This document shows positions 19,836 through 29,278 of a DNA stretch of 64,000 nt, in pieces. Numbering within the stretch: the first letter of the stretch is position 1; each line of letters opens with the position of its first letter. The position numbers were made by a program, and so were the translations under genes. This stretch comes from Anaerolineae bacterium. Its GTDB lineage: Bacteria; Chloroflexota; Anaerolineae; Aggregatilineales; Aggregatilineaceae. The notes beneath the pieces were generated by a model. The model had not been told where the DNA came from and ran no database searches. It saw nothing but the letters and a program-made list of their open reading frames with translations. The stretch lies in NCBI GenBank assembly GCA_018432315.1, contig JAHDLB010000007.1:1-64000 (forward strand), read 5' to 3'.

Positions 19836-19924
19836 AGCATGCCCGCCGGTTCGACATACTTTCGCCGAAAACACCCGCCACGAAGACCGCGAACGCTGGA
19901 AAATGAGTGTTTGATGAGAAACGC

Positions 19925-19955
19925 TTGAGGTTTCCGTTACGGCAACCCGTAGGAT
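19925..19955 (+). promoter_or_regulatory. MerR-type promoter (19-bp spacer) of the NmrA-like gene
   Basis: TTGAGG (19925-19930) and TAGGAT (19950-19955) are separated by 19 bp, the long spacing typical of MerR-activated promoters. The spacer carries the dyad GGTTTCCG-TTA-CGGCAACC. It shares CCGTTACGnnAACC with the promoter of the MerR gene at 22278-22308. Confidence 0.7.
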
Positions 19956-20013
19956 GGGCGTGCCAGTGGAACGCTGGCAGCAACCAACGTCCAACCTACA
20001 GGAGGAAACTTCA

Positions 20014-20841
20014 ATGACAACCGACAACACTATCCTGGTCCTCGGTGGTACGGGCAAGACCGGTCGCCGCGTCGTGGAGCGGCTCGCCAGGCGGAACGTG
20101 CCGGTACGGATCGGTTCTCGTTCGGGCACGCCGCCCTTCGACTGGGAGGATAGCGCTACCTGGGCGCCGGTGCTGCAAGGCGTGGAAATGGTCTACGTGA
20201 CGTATCAGCCGGACCTGGGCGCGCCAGGGGCCGCGGATGCAATCCACGCGTTTACGGAACTGGCCGCGGCGAGCGGCGTCCGGCAGTTGGTGCTGCTATC
20301 CGGGCGCGGCGAGGGAGAAGCGCGGCGCAGCGAGCAGATCGTTCAAGACTCCGAGCTAGCGTGGACGATCGTCCGGGCGAGCTGGTTCGACCAGAACTTC
20401 AGCGAGGATTTTCTGCTGGAGTCGGTGCTCGGCGGTGAGGTGGCGCTGCCCGTTGGCGAGGTGAAGGAGCCCTTCATCGACGCGGATGACATCGCGGATG
20501 TCGTGGTGGCGGCCCTCACCGAGGAGGGGCACGCGGGACAGGTCTACGAGCTGACTGGCCCCCGGCTGCTCACCTTCGCCGAGGCAGTCGCCGAGATCGC
20601 CCAGGCCAGCGGCAGAGACGTGCGTTTCGTGCAGGTGTCGCTGGAGCAATTCAACGCTGGCCTGAAGGCGGCGCAGGTGCCGGATACGGTTGTGCGGCTC
20701 TTGAACTACCTGTTCACGACCGTGCTGGACGGGCGCAACGCTTTTCTGGTGGACGGCGTGCAGCGTGTTCTGGGCCGCGAGCCGCGCGATTTCGCCGACT
20801 ATGCGCGGGCAACTGCGGCCACCGGAGTCTGGACGGTATAG
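20014..20841 (+). CDS. NmrA-like NAD(P)-binding protein / NAD(P)H azoreductase-type
   Basis: 275 aa, cytoplasmic atypical short-chain reductase. Start set by ACAGGAGGAAACTTCA before ATG 20014; upstream codons back to 19954 lie inside the promoter. Rossmann motif TILVLGGTGKTGRRVVERL followed by RIGSRSG, then the NmrA-type core (LSGRGEGEARRSEQIV, WTIVRASWFDQNFSEDF, EPFIDADDIADVVVAAL). Relatives include NmrA sensors, quinone reductases and azoreductases; catalytic activity is unproven. Its upstream promoter has MerR architecture and a motif shared with the promoter of the MerR gene at 22248, so it is probably switched on by a small hydrophobic compound. Confidence 0.87.
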   Translation: MTTDNTILVLGGTGKTGRRVVERLARRNVPVRIGSRSGTPPFDWEDSATWAPVLQGVEMVYVTYQPDLGAPGAADAIHAFTELAAASGVRQLVLLSGRGEGEARRSEQIVQDSELAWTIVRASWFDQNFSEDFLLESVLGGEVALPVGEVKEPFIDADDIADVVVAALTEEGHAGQVYELTGPRLLTFAEAVAEIAQASGRDVRFVQVSLEQFNAGLKAAQVPDTVVRLLNYLFTTVLDGRNAFLVDGVQRVLGREPRDFADYARATAATGVWTV

Positions 20842-20891
20842 CATCCGGTGAAGAGGGCGCTCGGGCGACGTTCCGGGCGCCCTTTTTCGCG

Positions 20892-21380
20892 TCACACGGA
20901 CAGGCACGCCACGAACACGAGCGCGGTCGCCAGCGTGGCCGCCACGGTCCGGACGAGGTGCAGGCGCATCCAGCGCGCGCCCGGCCCCTGGAAGTCCCGC
21001 CGGACCTGCTCTGCTTGCTCGTCGGTGAGTTGGGCGACGGTCACTTTTTCGAGCGCCTCGTTCAGGGGAACGTTGCCCGCGATGGTGACGCCGTTGACCC
21101 CCACGAGGTGCAGGATCGCGGCGGCGACCAGCACGGAGAACGGGGCGCCGTCCCGGTGCAGGTAGGCCGCCAGCGGCAGCAGAATGCCCGGCCCCAGGAA
21201 GGCCAGCAGGAAGATCGGGTTCACGATCGTCACGTTGATCGACTGCATCGCCAGCAGGTGCTGCTTTGCGCCGAGATTGCGCAGTGCGGGCACGACCGCC
21301 ACCTGGTAATCGAAGAACAGCCCGGCCAGCAGCGCTGTCAATGTCCCTCCAATGATGAGGACCAGATTTTCGAGATTCAT
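20892..21380 (-). CDS. DUF1772 (anthrone-oxygenase-like) membrane protein
   Basis: 162 aa, four predicted membrane helices (VLIIGGTLTALLAGLFF, IFLLAFLGPGILLPLAAY, FSVLVAAAILHLVGVNGV, VRTVAATLATALVFVACL). The NVPLNEALEKV loop between helices 3 and 4 and the RxxFxGPxxRWMRLHLVRT segment are typical of DUF1772. Family members include fungal anthrone oxygenase, but bacterial roles are mostly unknown. Start at 21380 follows AAAGGAACCACGC; an in-frame ATG at 21518 would run into the MerR gene. It lies 40 bp behind the MerR gene on the same strand, so it is likely co-transcribed and under the same MerR control. Confidence 0.85.
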   Translation of the reverse strand: MNLENLVLIIGGTLTALLAGLFFDYQVAVVPALRNLGAKQHLLAMQSINVTIVNPIFLLAFLGPGILLPLAAYLHRDGAPFSVLVAAAILHLVGVNGVTIAGNVPLNEALEKVTVAQLTDEQAEQVRRDFQGPGARWMRLHLVRTVAATLATALVFVACLSV

Positions 21381-21420
21381 GCGTGGTTCCTTTATCGCAT
21401 CGGTTGTGTGGTTTTGAGGA

Positions 21421-22248
21421 TCAGGAAACCGGCCTGACCGGAAACTGGATCTCGCTGATGAGATCGTGCCCATCGGCGGCCTGGGGAATTTGCAGGGTGA
21501 TCTCTCGCGGAACGCCATCCAGCCGGTAACCGTTCATCTCCACCCAGGTACCGATCTCCATGTAGCCGGTGTGGATGCGTTCGAGGCCGCCTTCGACCAC
21601 GATCGTCGCCATGGACTCGGCGGCGGGCAGCTCTCGATAGTGGAGCTGGACGGGGCCTCGTTGGGGCACGGGTAGATCGGGCTTCGCGTCGATGAAGTAC
21701 CCCATTTCCAGGTCCATATCCCGTTCGACCAGACCATCGCTGTGGCAGATGCAAAAACGCCAGCCGTAGGTGTTGGCGGGAGGTAAAGCGCGCTCGATTC
21801 GATCGAACATATCCAGCGCCACCGCGAAATCTTCCACGATCGTGCGCGTGCTCATGACCGGTTGGCTGGGAACGCGCTTGAGAACCACGTCCAGCGGTTT
21901 GTTGGATTCCGCGTTACAAATAGCCTGCAAACGGGCCTCGATCTTGCGAATGCGATGCAGCTCGCCCTGCAGGTGCCGCTCGATCTCGGCTTTCTTCAAC
22001 AGCAGCATGCCCCGCATTTCTTCCGTCGAGACCTCGTCACTTATCAACCGCTGGATTTGATCGAGCGAGAGCCCCAGGTCCTTGAGGGCCAGGATGCGGT
22101 TCAACTGGGGGAGTTGTTCCGCGCTGTAGTAGCGGTAGCCGGTCGATGGATCGGTATGGCATGGCGGCAGCAGGCCGATTTCGTCGTAGTAGCGCAGCAG
22201 GCGCTTGGAAACCTGCGCGATGTGTGAAAACTCGCCCACGGTGAACAT
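21421..22248 (-). CDS. MerR family regulator with GyrI-like effector domain
   Basis: 275 aa. Residues 1-70 are a MerR winged helix (FTVGEFSHIAQVSKRLLRYYDEIGLLPP, then STGYRYYSAEQ), followed by a coiled-coil dimerisation helix (about 75-120) and a GyrI/BmrR-type ligand-binding domain (about 130-275). No metal-binding cysteine pair is present, so this is a drug- or metabolite-sensing MerR of the BmrR/BltR kind. Start supported by GGAAAGGAGAGAATGCC. A MerR-type promoter with 19-bp spacer lies just upstream, so it probably controls itself and DUF1772; the same operator element precedes the NmrA-like gene at 20014. Confidence 0.92.
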   Translation of the reverse strand: MFTVGEFSHIAQVSKRLLRYYDEIGLLPPCHTDPSTGYRYYSAEQLPQLNRILALKDLGLSLDQIQRLISDEVSTEEMRGMLLLKKAEIERHLQGELHRIRKIEARLQAICNAESNKPLDVVLKRVPSQPVMSTRTIVEDFAVALDMFDRIERALPPANTYGWRFCICHSDGLVERDMDLEMGYFIDAKPDLPVPQRGPVQLHYRELPAAESMATIVVEGGLERIHTGYMEIGTWVEMNGYRLDGVPREITLQIPQAADGHDLISEIQFPVRPVS

Positions 22249-22564
22249 GGCATTCTCTCCTTTCCACTCGTAGAACGATCCTAAACGTTACCGTTACGTG
22301 AACCGCAAGCGCTTCTCATGAAATACTCATTTTTGCCGGGCGTGAATCTGCCCGCCGGGAAGATCGGGCGGGTGGCGGCTCGGAGACTGCGCGCACTGTC
22401 ACAGCGCGAGTGTGCGATGGCATCTTGCCCGCTCTGGCGCGCTAATGTCCTGGGCCGGACGGCGAAGGGGCCGGGCAATCGGGGCGCGACCGGTGGCTCA
22501 GAGCGATCGAGAACCCCGCCCGCCGATCGCACGTGCGAGGGGGCGACCACCGGACGCCGCGCCG
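22249..22564. other. Intergenic stretch, regulatory, no gene seen
   Basis: 316 bp between the end of the LuxR-type gene and the MerR start. Apart from the MerR promoter it contains a 12-bp palindrome TCGCACGTGCGA at 22527-22538, which could be a small hairpin behind the LuxR-type gene but has no T-run. Nothing else recognised. Confidence 0.4.
22278..22308 (-). promoter_or_regulatory. MerR-type promoter (19-bp spacer) of the MerR-DUF1772 operon
   Basis: On the minus strand TTGCGG (22308-22303) and TAGGAT (22283-22278) are 19 bp apart. The spacer holds GTAACGGTAACG; on the opposite strand this region reads CCGTTACGTGAACC, matching CCGTTACGGCAACC in the promoter at 19925-19955. Predicted transcript start near 22271, 23 bases before the ATG. 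Confidence 0.7.
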
Positions 22565-24898
22565 TCAAGAGGCCGATTCATCGGGCCAATCACGGGTGAC
22601 GATCTCGATGGCCTGTTCCAGCGACAGCTTCCGGCCTTCGTCCCATTCCTCTTGAAACACGGGTGGCCCCAACTGCGCCTGCAAAGCCGCCACCTCCGAG
22701 CGGTAGATGGTCCGCTCCGGCATGCCGAGCTGGGTGCCGAGCTGGTCCAACAGGCTGCTGACGGCGGCGAACAGTCGCGCGGCGATGCTGGCATGGCCCC
22801 GCGCTTTCAACACCAGCGCCAGCCCAAACACCGCATCCAGGCTGTTGGTGACGGCCCGCTGCACCGTCGTGGATGCCAGTATCGCTTTGAACAACTTCGT
22901 CGCCCGGTCGTATTGCCCTTGATAGTAGGCCGTAATGCCCATGTGCTGCGTGATGTTGCGGATGCCCCACGCGCTGTTCAGCCTTTCGTACAGGGCGAGG
23001 CTTTGGGCGTAGTGCGCTTCCGCGTCGCGGTACTGCCCCAACTCCGATTGCAGAATCCCCATCGCCATCAGCGTCCAGGCAATCCCCACGCCGGATTCCA
23101 CCTCGCAGAATAAGTCGTACGCCTGCTGGAAAAGCTGTAACGCCTCGGATTCGCTGCCGGGCTGCGCGTAATGCAGCCCTAGATGGCCGAGCGCCAGCGC
23201 TTCGTAGTATGTATCGCCGGCCTGCCGGGCCAGGTGCAGCGCGTCCTCGGCCAGGGCGATCCCCTGGTCGTGCTTGCCAAGCTGGTAGGCAAGGCGCGAA
23301 CCGGGCAGGATCAATGCCTTGGCGCGCACCGCTGGCGGCGCGTCTGCCGTCTCCGGGAAGATACGTTCTGCCCACCGGAAGCCTTCGGCGGAATGGCCCC
23401 GATAGAGCCAGAACAGACCAAGCGCGCCCAGCAATCTCAGCGCATCGACGATGGCCTTCTGGGTCAACAACCAGTCCAGCGCGGCGCGCAGGTTGCCGTG
23501 TTCCTCTTCCAGCCGATCGAGCCAGTCGTCCGGGCATTCCCCGAAGATCTCCTGCTCCTGGGCCGATGTGAAGTCCAGGAAATAGCGCGCGTGGCGGGTC
23601 CGGATGCCGGGGGCCTCGCCTCCCGCGTCCAGCCTTTCGAGCGCGTACTCGCGGATCGTTTGCAGCATCCAGAAACGGGGTTCGCCGTCGATGCCCGCGT
23701 GCTGTAGCAGCAGGCTCTTGTCGACCAGGGACGACAACCCGTTCAGGATATCCAGCGGAGACAGGTCGGCGCAGATGGCATCGACCGCGTGGAGCGACGC
23801 GCCGCCGGTGAAAACGGCCAGCCGGTTGAAGATGAGCTTCTCGCTGTCGTCGAGCAGGTCATAGCTCCAGTTGAGCGTGGTGCGCAGCGTCTGCTGCCGC
23901 CCGGTGATCGCATCGGTGAAACCGCCGCCGAGCGTGGACAGCGCGCTGTCCAGCCGGGAGAGCATCACCTGCGGCGTGAAGAGCTTGACGCGCGCCGCCG
24001 CCAGCTCCAGGGCCAGCGGCAGGCAGTCGAGGCGCTGGCAGATGCCGACGATGGCTCCCGCGTTTTCCGGCGTCAGGGCAAAGTCGGTGCGCACCGCCTT
24101 GGCGCGCTGGACGAACAGCGCGATGGCCTCGTACCCGCTCAACAGTGCGACGGATTCGGCGGACGAGGGCTCCGGCAGTTGGAGCGGCGGCACCAGGTAT
24201 TCCTGCTCGCCGGGAACGTGCAGCACTTCGCGGCTGGTCACGATGATTTGTAGCTGCGAGGCGCTCATCAGCAGCGCGGGGATGAGCGGCGCGGCGGGCA
24301 TGAGGTGCTCGAAATTGTCGAGGATGAGCAAAATCTGGCGGTCTGAAAGATACCCCTTGAGTGTCTCCGCCAGCGGCTGGTCGGCGATCTCGCGCACGCC
24401 CAGCGCCCCGGCGATCACACTGGTGACACGGGTGGGATCGCTCACCGGGGACAGCGAGACGAAAAACACCCCGTCCGCAAACCGGCTGACCATCTCCGAC
24501 GCAGCCTCAAGCGCCAACCGCGTTTTGCCGATTCCGCCCGGCCCGGTCAGGGTGAGCAGGCGAGTCGCGTTCAACAGCGCCTTGATCGCGGTGATCTCGC
24601 GCTGGCGGCCCACGAAGGAGGTGAGCTGCGCCGGCAGGTTGTGCTGAATCGCGGGACGAGGGCGCTCGCCGGACTCGTCGAGCAGGCCGAGCGTTTGCGC
24701 GCGCGCGACCGCATCGTGACGGTCGGACACGCCCAGCTTGCTAAAGATTTGCTGGGCGTACCATTTCACCGTGCCGACAGAGAGGGTGAGCGTATTGGCG
24801 ATTTCGCGGTTCGAGAGGCGCCGGGCGAACATCCGCAAGATCTCCATCTCGCGCTCGGTCAGTTGAACCGCCAGCGTCGGGGGACTCACTCTTGCCAT
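22565..24898 (-). CDS. ATPase-TPR transcriptional regulator with N-terminal LuxR HTH
   Basis: 777 aa STAND-type regulator. Start placed at 24898, where GGAGAAACAACGC precedes ATG; the ATG at 24940 coincides with the predicted transcript start. Residues about 10-70 are a LuxR/GerE helix-turn-helix (LTEREMEILRMFARRLSNRE, TVKWYAQQIFSKLGV). Next comes an NTPase: P-loop [19 protein letters not shown], Walker B ILLILDNFEHL, sensor VTSREVL and GxP segment LDCLPLALELAAARV. The C-terminal 350 residues are TPR helices (ALGHLGLHYAQPGSESEALQ and similar). An N-terminal HTH is the reverse of the MalT order seen in the gene at 61609. Ligand and targets are unknown. Confidence 0.88.
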   Translation of the reverse strand: MARVSPPTLAVQLTEREMEILRMFARRLSNREIANTLTLSVGTVKWYAQQIFSKLGVSDRHDAVARAQTLGLLDESGERPRPAIQHNLPAQLTSFVGRQREITAIKALLNATRLLTLTGPGGIGKTRLALEAASEMVSRFADGVFFVSLSPVSDPTRVTSVIAGALGVREIADQPLAETLKGYLSDRQILLILDNFEHLMPAAPLIPALLMSASQLQIIVTSREVLHVPGEQEYLVPPLQLPEPSSAESVALLSGYEAIALFVQRAKAVRTDFALTPENAGAIVGICQRLDCLPLALELAAARVKLFTPQVMLSRLDSALSTLGGGFTDAITGRQQTLRTTLNWSYDLLDDSEKLIFNRLAVFTGGASLHAVDAICADLSPLDILNGLSSLVDKSLLLQHAGIDGEPRFWMLQTIREYALERLDAGGEAPGIRTRHARYFLDFTSAQEQEIFGECPDDWLDRLEEEHGNLRAALDWLLTQKAIVDALRLLGALGLFWLYRGHSAEGFRWAERIFPETADAPPAVRAKALILPGSRLAYQLGKHDQGIALAEDALHLARQAGDTYYEALALGHLGLHYAQPGSESEALQLFQQAYDLFCEVESGVGIAWTLMAMGILQSELGQYRDAEAHYAQSLALYERLNSAWGIRNITQHMGITAYYQGQYDRATKLFKAILASTTVQRAVTNSLDAVFGLALVLKARGHASIAARLFAAVSSLLDQLGTQLGMPERTIYRSEVAALQAQLGPPVFQEEWDEGRKLSLEQAIEIVTRDWPDESAS

Positions 24899-24946
24899 GC
24901 GTTGTTTCTCCAACCATTTCCACATGCCCAGAATAGGCATTCAAGC

Positions 24947-24975
24947 ATTATATGTCAAGGACTATTAAGGTTGAG
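24947..24975 (-). promoter_or_regulatory. Candidate promoter of the N-terminal-HTH LuxR gene
   Basis: A perfect TATAAT lies at 24952-24947 on the minus strand. The element 17 bp upstream (CTCAAC) is a weak -35. The predicted transcript start near 24940 supports the downstream ATG at 24898. Confidence 0.5.
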
Positions 24976-25086
24976 CATGAAAATCCCCTTTCTATTTCCC
25001 GTCCCACACCTGTCTTTTGGACAGGTGATTTTCGCCGCCGCATCGTCTATCATGAAACCCAGCTATTCAATCAAGGAGGCGCTCGC

Positions 25087-25695
25087 ATGCATGGCAAAAC
25101 ATTCCCCTTCTTCGTTCGCCAAGCGCGAATGGATGACGTCCCGGCCCTGGAAGCTCTGGTTGCTGACTCGATGCGCGGGCTTGGCGCGCCCCATTACTCC
25201 CCCGAGCAAATCGAGAGCGCGCTCCAACACCTGATCGGCATCGACACCCAATTGATCGAGGACGGCACCTATTACGTGGTGGAGACGAACGACGGCGAGA
25301 TCGCCGGGGCCGGGGGGTGGAGCTGTCGCAGCAAGTTATACGGCGCCGGCCACGCCGAGAAGCAGCCCTCCACCCTATCCGACGCACCGATTCGCGTCGC
25401 CGTGATCCGGGCATTCTTCGTCCATCCCAACTGGGCACGGAGAGGGGTCGGCACGCGCCTGCTTCGCACGTGCGAGATGGTCACTCGCCGCGCGGGGTAT
25501 CACCGCCTGGAGCTCGCGGCCACGCTGGCCGGCCTTCCGCTGTATCTGAAGTGTGGCTTCGTGCCCGCCGAAGAACTGGCCATCGACATGCCCGACCACA
25601 ATGTGTTCCCAGGGATGAAAATGTACAAAAACCTGTCGATGGCCTATCCACCGGCAAGGCAGAGAGCAAACCACCAGGGCGCAGCGCGCCGTTGA
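25087..25695 (+). CDS. GNAT family N-acetyltransferase
   Basis: 202 aa, cytoplasmic. Transfers an acetyl group from acetyl-CoA to an amine; substrate unknown. Start at 25087 follows TCAAGGAGGCGCTCGC. GNAT core: motif A is FFVHPNWARRGVGTRLLRTCE (the R-R-x-G-x-G acetyl-CoA loop, here RRGVGT), preceded by the strand RVAVIRAFF and followed by RLELAATLAGLPLYLKCGF (motif B). The C-terminal PGMKMYKNL strand completes the fold. Transcribed away from the LuxR-type gene at 24898, sharing an AT-rich 190-bp region, and ended by the strong hairpin at 25738-25773. Confidence 0.9.
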   Translation: MHGKTFPFFVRQARMDDVPALEALVADSMRGLGAPHYSPEQIESALQHLIGIDTQLIEDGTYYVVETNDGEIAGAGGWSCRSKLYGAGHAEKQPSTLSDAPIRVAVIRAFFVHPNWARRGVGTRLLRTCEMVTRRAGYHRLELAATLAGLPLYLKCGFVPAEELAIDMPDHNVFPGMKMYKNLSMAYPPARQRANHQGAARR

Positions 25696-25737
25696 CGGTT
25701 CACCCAACGGCGCGCGAACGGGCGCGCCAGGGTTAAC

Positions 25738-25773
25738 CCCGGAGCCTGTCCAGGGGGTAGGACAGGCTCCGGG
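25738..25773. terminator. Strong hairpin between convergent genes
   Basis: Perfect 14-bp stem CCCGGAGCCTGTCC (25738-25751) with 25760-25773, 8-base loop, lying between the ends of the GNAT gene (plus) and the FAD oxidoreductase (minus). No T-run on either side, so it is a convergent-type barrier rather than a textbook terminator. Confidence 0.6.
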
Positions 25774-25805
25774 CCGGCGATTCCAGGGCGATGGCCCGGC
25801 TCGAC

Positions 25806-27410
<1,605 letters not shown>

Positions 27411-27412
27411 CA

Positions 27413-28276
27413 TCAACCTTTCAAGCCAGAAACGGTCACGCCCTGGACCATGTACTTCTGGCCGAAGGCGAAGATAACGAGCATGGGAACGATCATGAAG
27501 ATGGACATCACCATCATCATGGGCAGCGTGCTCCCCATCCCCTCGAAGCCCTTGAGGCCATTCAGGCCCAGCGCGATGGTCCACATCTCCTGCTTGCTGC
27601 CCAGGTAGATGAGCGGGCTGAGAAAGTCGGTCCAGGCAAACTGAAACGCGAAAATGCCGACCGCCGCCGCCACGGGCTTCGAGTTGGGCATGGCGATCCG
27701 CCACCACAGGCCCACCTCCGTGCAGCCGTCGATGCGCGCCGCGTCGAACAGCTCGGAGGGCAGCCCCCGGAAAAACTGGCGATACAGGAAGATGTAAAAC
27801 GCGTTGTGGCCCAACAGGCGCGGGACGGTGAGCGGTCGAAAGGTGCCCACCCATCCCAGGCGGTCGAAGATCACGAAGATGGGAATGAGCTGCACGACAT
27901 AGGGCAGCATCATCGTCGCCAGCAGGATGAAAAACAGCACGCGCTGGCCGGGAAACAGGATGCGCGCAAACGCATATCCCGCCAGCGAGCAGGTGACCAG
28001 CCCTCCGAAAACGGAAGCGGAGGCGATCACGAGCGTGTTTTTCAGGAAACGCCACACCGGCACCAGGTCGAAGATGTCCACGTAGTTCGCCCAGGCGACC
28101 GGATCGGGAATAAGCTGGACTTCGCGAACGGTGACCTGTTCCGGCGTTTTCAGCGACGTGGAAATCGTCCACACCAGCGGGAAAAACACGACGAGGCTCC
28201 CCGCGATCAGCGTCAGGTAGATTGTGGTCTGGCGCAGCAGCCGGATGCGCCGGTTTTCGATCATGTTCATGTTCAT
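27413..28276 (-). CDS. Sugar ABC transporter permease, MalG/UgpE type
   Basis: 287 aa inner-membrane subunit, six predicted helices. It carries the permease EAA-type loop ELFDAARIDGCTEVGLWWRIAMPNSKP that contacts the ATPase. The C-terminal VSGLKG tail is usual for MalG-like subunits. Start at 28276 overlaps the stop of the preceding permease by ATGA and is favoured over ATGs at 28270 and 28264. Works with the permease at 28273 and the binding protein at 29279; no ATPase gene is in the cluster. Confidence 0.9.
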   Translation of the reverse strand: MNMNMIENRRIRLLRQTTIYLTLIAGSLVVFFPLVWTISTSLKTPEQVTVREVQLIPDPVAWANYVDIFDLVPVWRFLKNTLVIASASVFGGLVTCSLAGYAFARILFPGQRVLFFILLATMMLPYVVQLIPIFVIFDRLGWVGTFRPLTVPRLLGHNAFYIFLYRQFFRGLPSELFDAARIDGCTEVGLWWRIAMPNSKPVAAAVGIFAFQFAWTDFLSPLIYLGSKQEMWTIALGLNGLKGFEGMGSTLPMMMVMSIFMIVPMLVIFAFGQKYMVQGVTVSGLKG

Positions 28277-29211
28277 TCGTCCCCGTAATAGACCCACCGG
28301 TTGGAGGTCCAGATCATCAGCAAGGTGAACGCCAGGATGATCAGGAACAGCACAAACGACATGGCCGACGCATAGCCCATTTCGAAGTAGCGAAACGCAT
28401 TGTTGTAGGTATGCATCATGTAAAACAGGCCAGACTGCAACGGGCCGCCATTCGGCCCGAGGATGATGTAAGCCGTCGTGAAGACCTGAAAACTGGCGAT
28501 GAGCCCCACCAGCAGGTTGAAGAAAATCGTCGGTGTCATCAGGGGAATGACGATATGCCGCAGCCGGGCGCGCAGCCCGCCGCCGTCAATCGCCACGGCT
28601 TCATAGAGCTGTTCGGGGATGCCCTGCAAGGCCGCCAGGAAGACGATCATCTGCGCGCCGAAGCCCCACAGGCTGATGATGACGAGCGTGATCTTCGTGT
28701 AATCGGGATTGGTCAGCCAGCGGATGGGATCGATCCCGATCGCGTACAGAATCTGGTTGATCGCCCCGGCGCGGGCGTTGAACATCCACAGAAAGATGAT
28801 CGACGCGGCCACGACCGGGATGATCGAGGGGATGTAGTACACTGTGCGAAACAGGCCCAGGAAGCGGATTCGCGTGTTCAGAAGCAGCGCGATGCTGAAG
28901 GCCAGGATCAGCGTCAGGGGAACGCTGAAGACGATGAAGTAGATCGTGTTCGCCAGGCTCTGGCGAAACAGATCGTCGTCGAGCATGCGCTCGAAGTTCT
29001 CCAGCCCGATCCAGTTCGCCTGCTCGATCGGCCCGACCGAGTAATCCGTCATGCCGAGGTACAGGTTCATCCCGAAGGGGATCGCGTCGAACCAGATCAT
29101 CGAGACGAACCAGGGCAGGATGAACAGATACCCGATCCAGCGTTGCCGTTTGCGCGCGGGCTGTGTTACACTCACCGAGGGCGCTATCTCTCGTTTTTGG
29201 ACAGAAGCCAT
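28273..29211 (-). CDS. Sugar ABC transporter permease, MalF/UgpA type
   Basis: 312 aa, six helices after a polar N-terminus (RKRQRWIGYLFILPW opens TM1). EAA loop: EQLYEAVAIDGGGLRARLRHIVIPLMTP. Ends SNRWVYYGDE. Start supported by GGAGAAGGTCG before ATG 29211. Second gene after the binding protein (67-bp gap) and overlapping the next permease by 4 bp. Partner of the MalG-type subunit; together they form the membrane pore of a carbohydrate importer of the CUT1 class. Confidence 0.9.
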   Translation of the reverse strand: MASVQKREIAPSVSVTQPARKRQRWIGYLFILPWFVSMIWFDAIPFGMNLYLGMTDYSVGPIEQANWIGLENFERMLDDDLFRQSLANTIYFIVFSVPLTLILAFSIALLLNTRIRFLGLFRTVYYIPSIIPVVAASIIFLWMFNARAGAINQILYAIGIDPIRWLTNPDYTKITLVIISLWGFGAQMIVFLAALQGIPEQLYEAVAIDGGGLRARLRHIVIPLMTPTIFFNLLVGLIASFQVFTTAYIILGPNGGPLQSGLFYMMHTYNNAFRYFEMGYASAMSFVLFLIILAFTLLMIWTSNRWVYYGDE

Positions 29212-29278
29212 CGACCTTCTCCGTATAAAAAATCACTGGCACAGCACTGCCGATGCCGTGCCAGTGGCGACGGTGTAG

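Noticed and set aside
22527-22538. 12-bp palindrome TCGCACGTGCGA
   Set aside because: No T-run and no promoter nearby; palindromes of this size are expected by chance in GC-rich DNA.
24947-24960. TTGACA directly abutting TATAAT on the minus strand
   Set aside because: The two hexamers have no spacer, so they cannot form one promoter; only TATAAT is kept as a possible -10.
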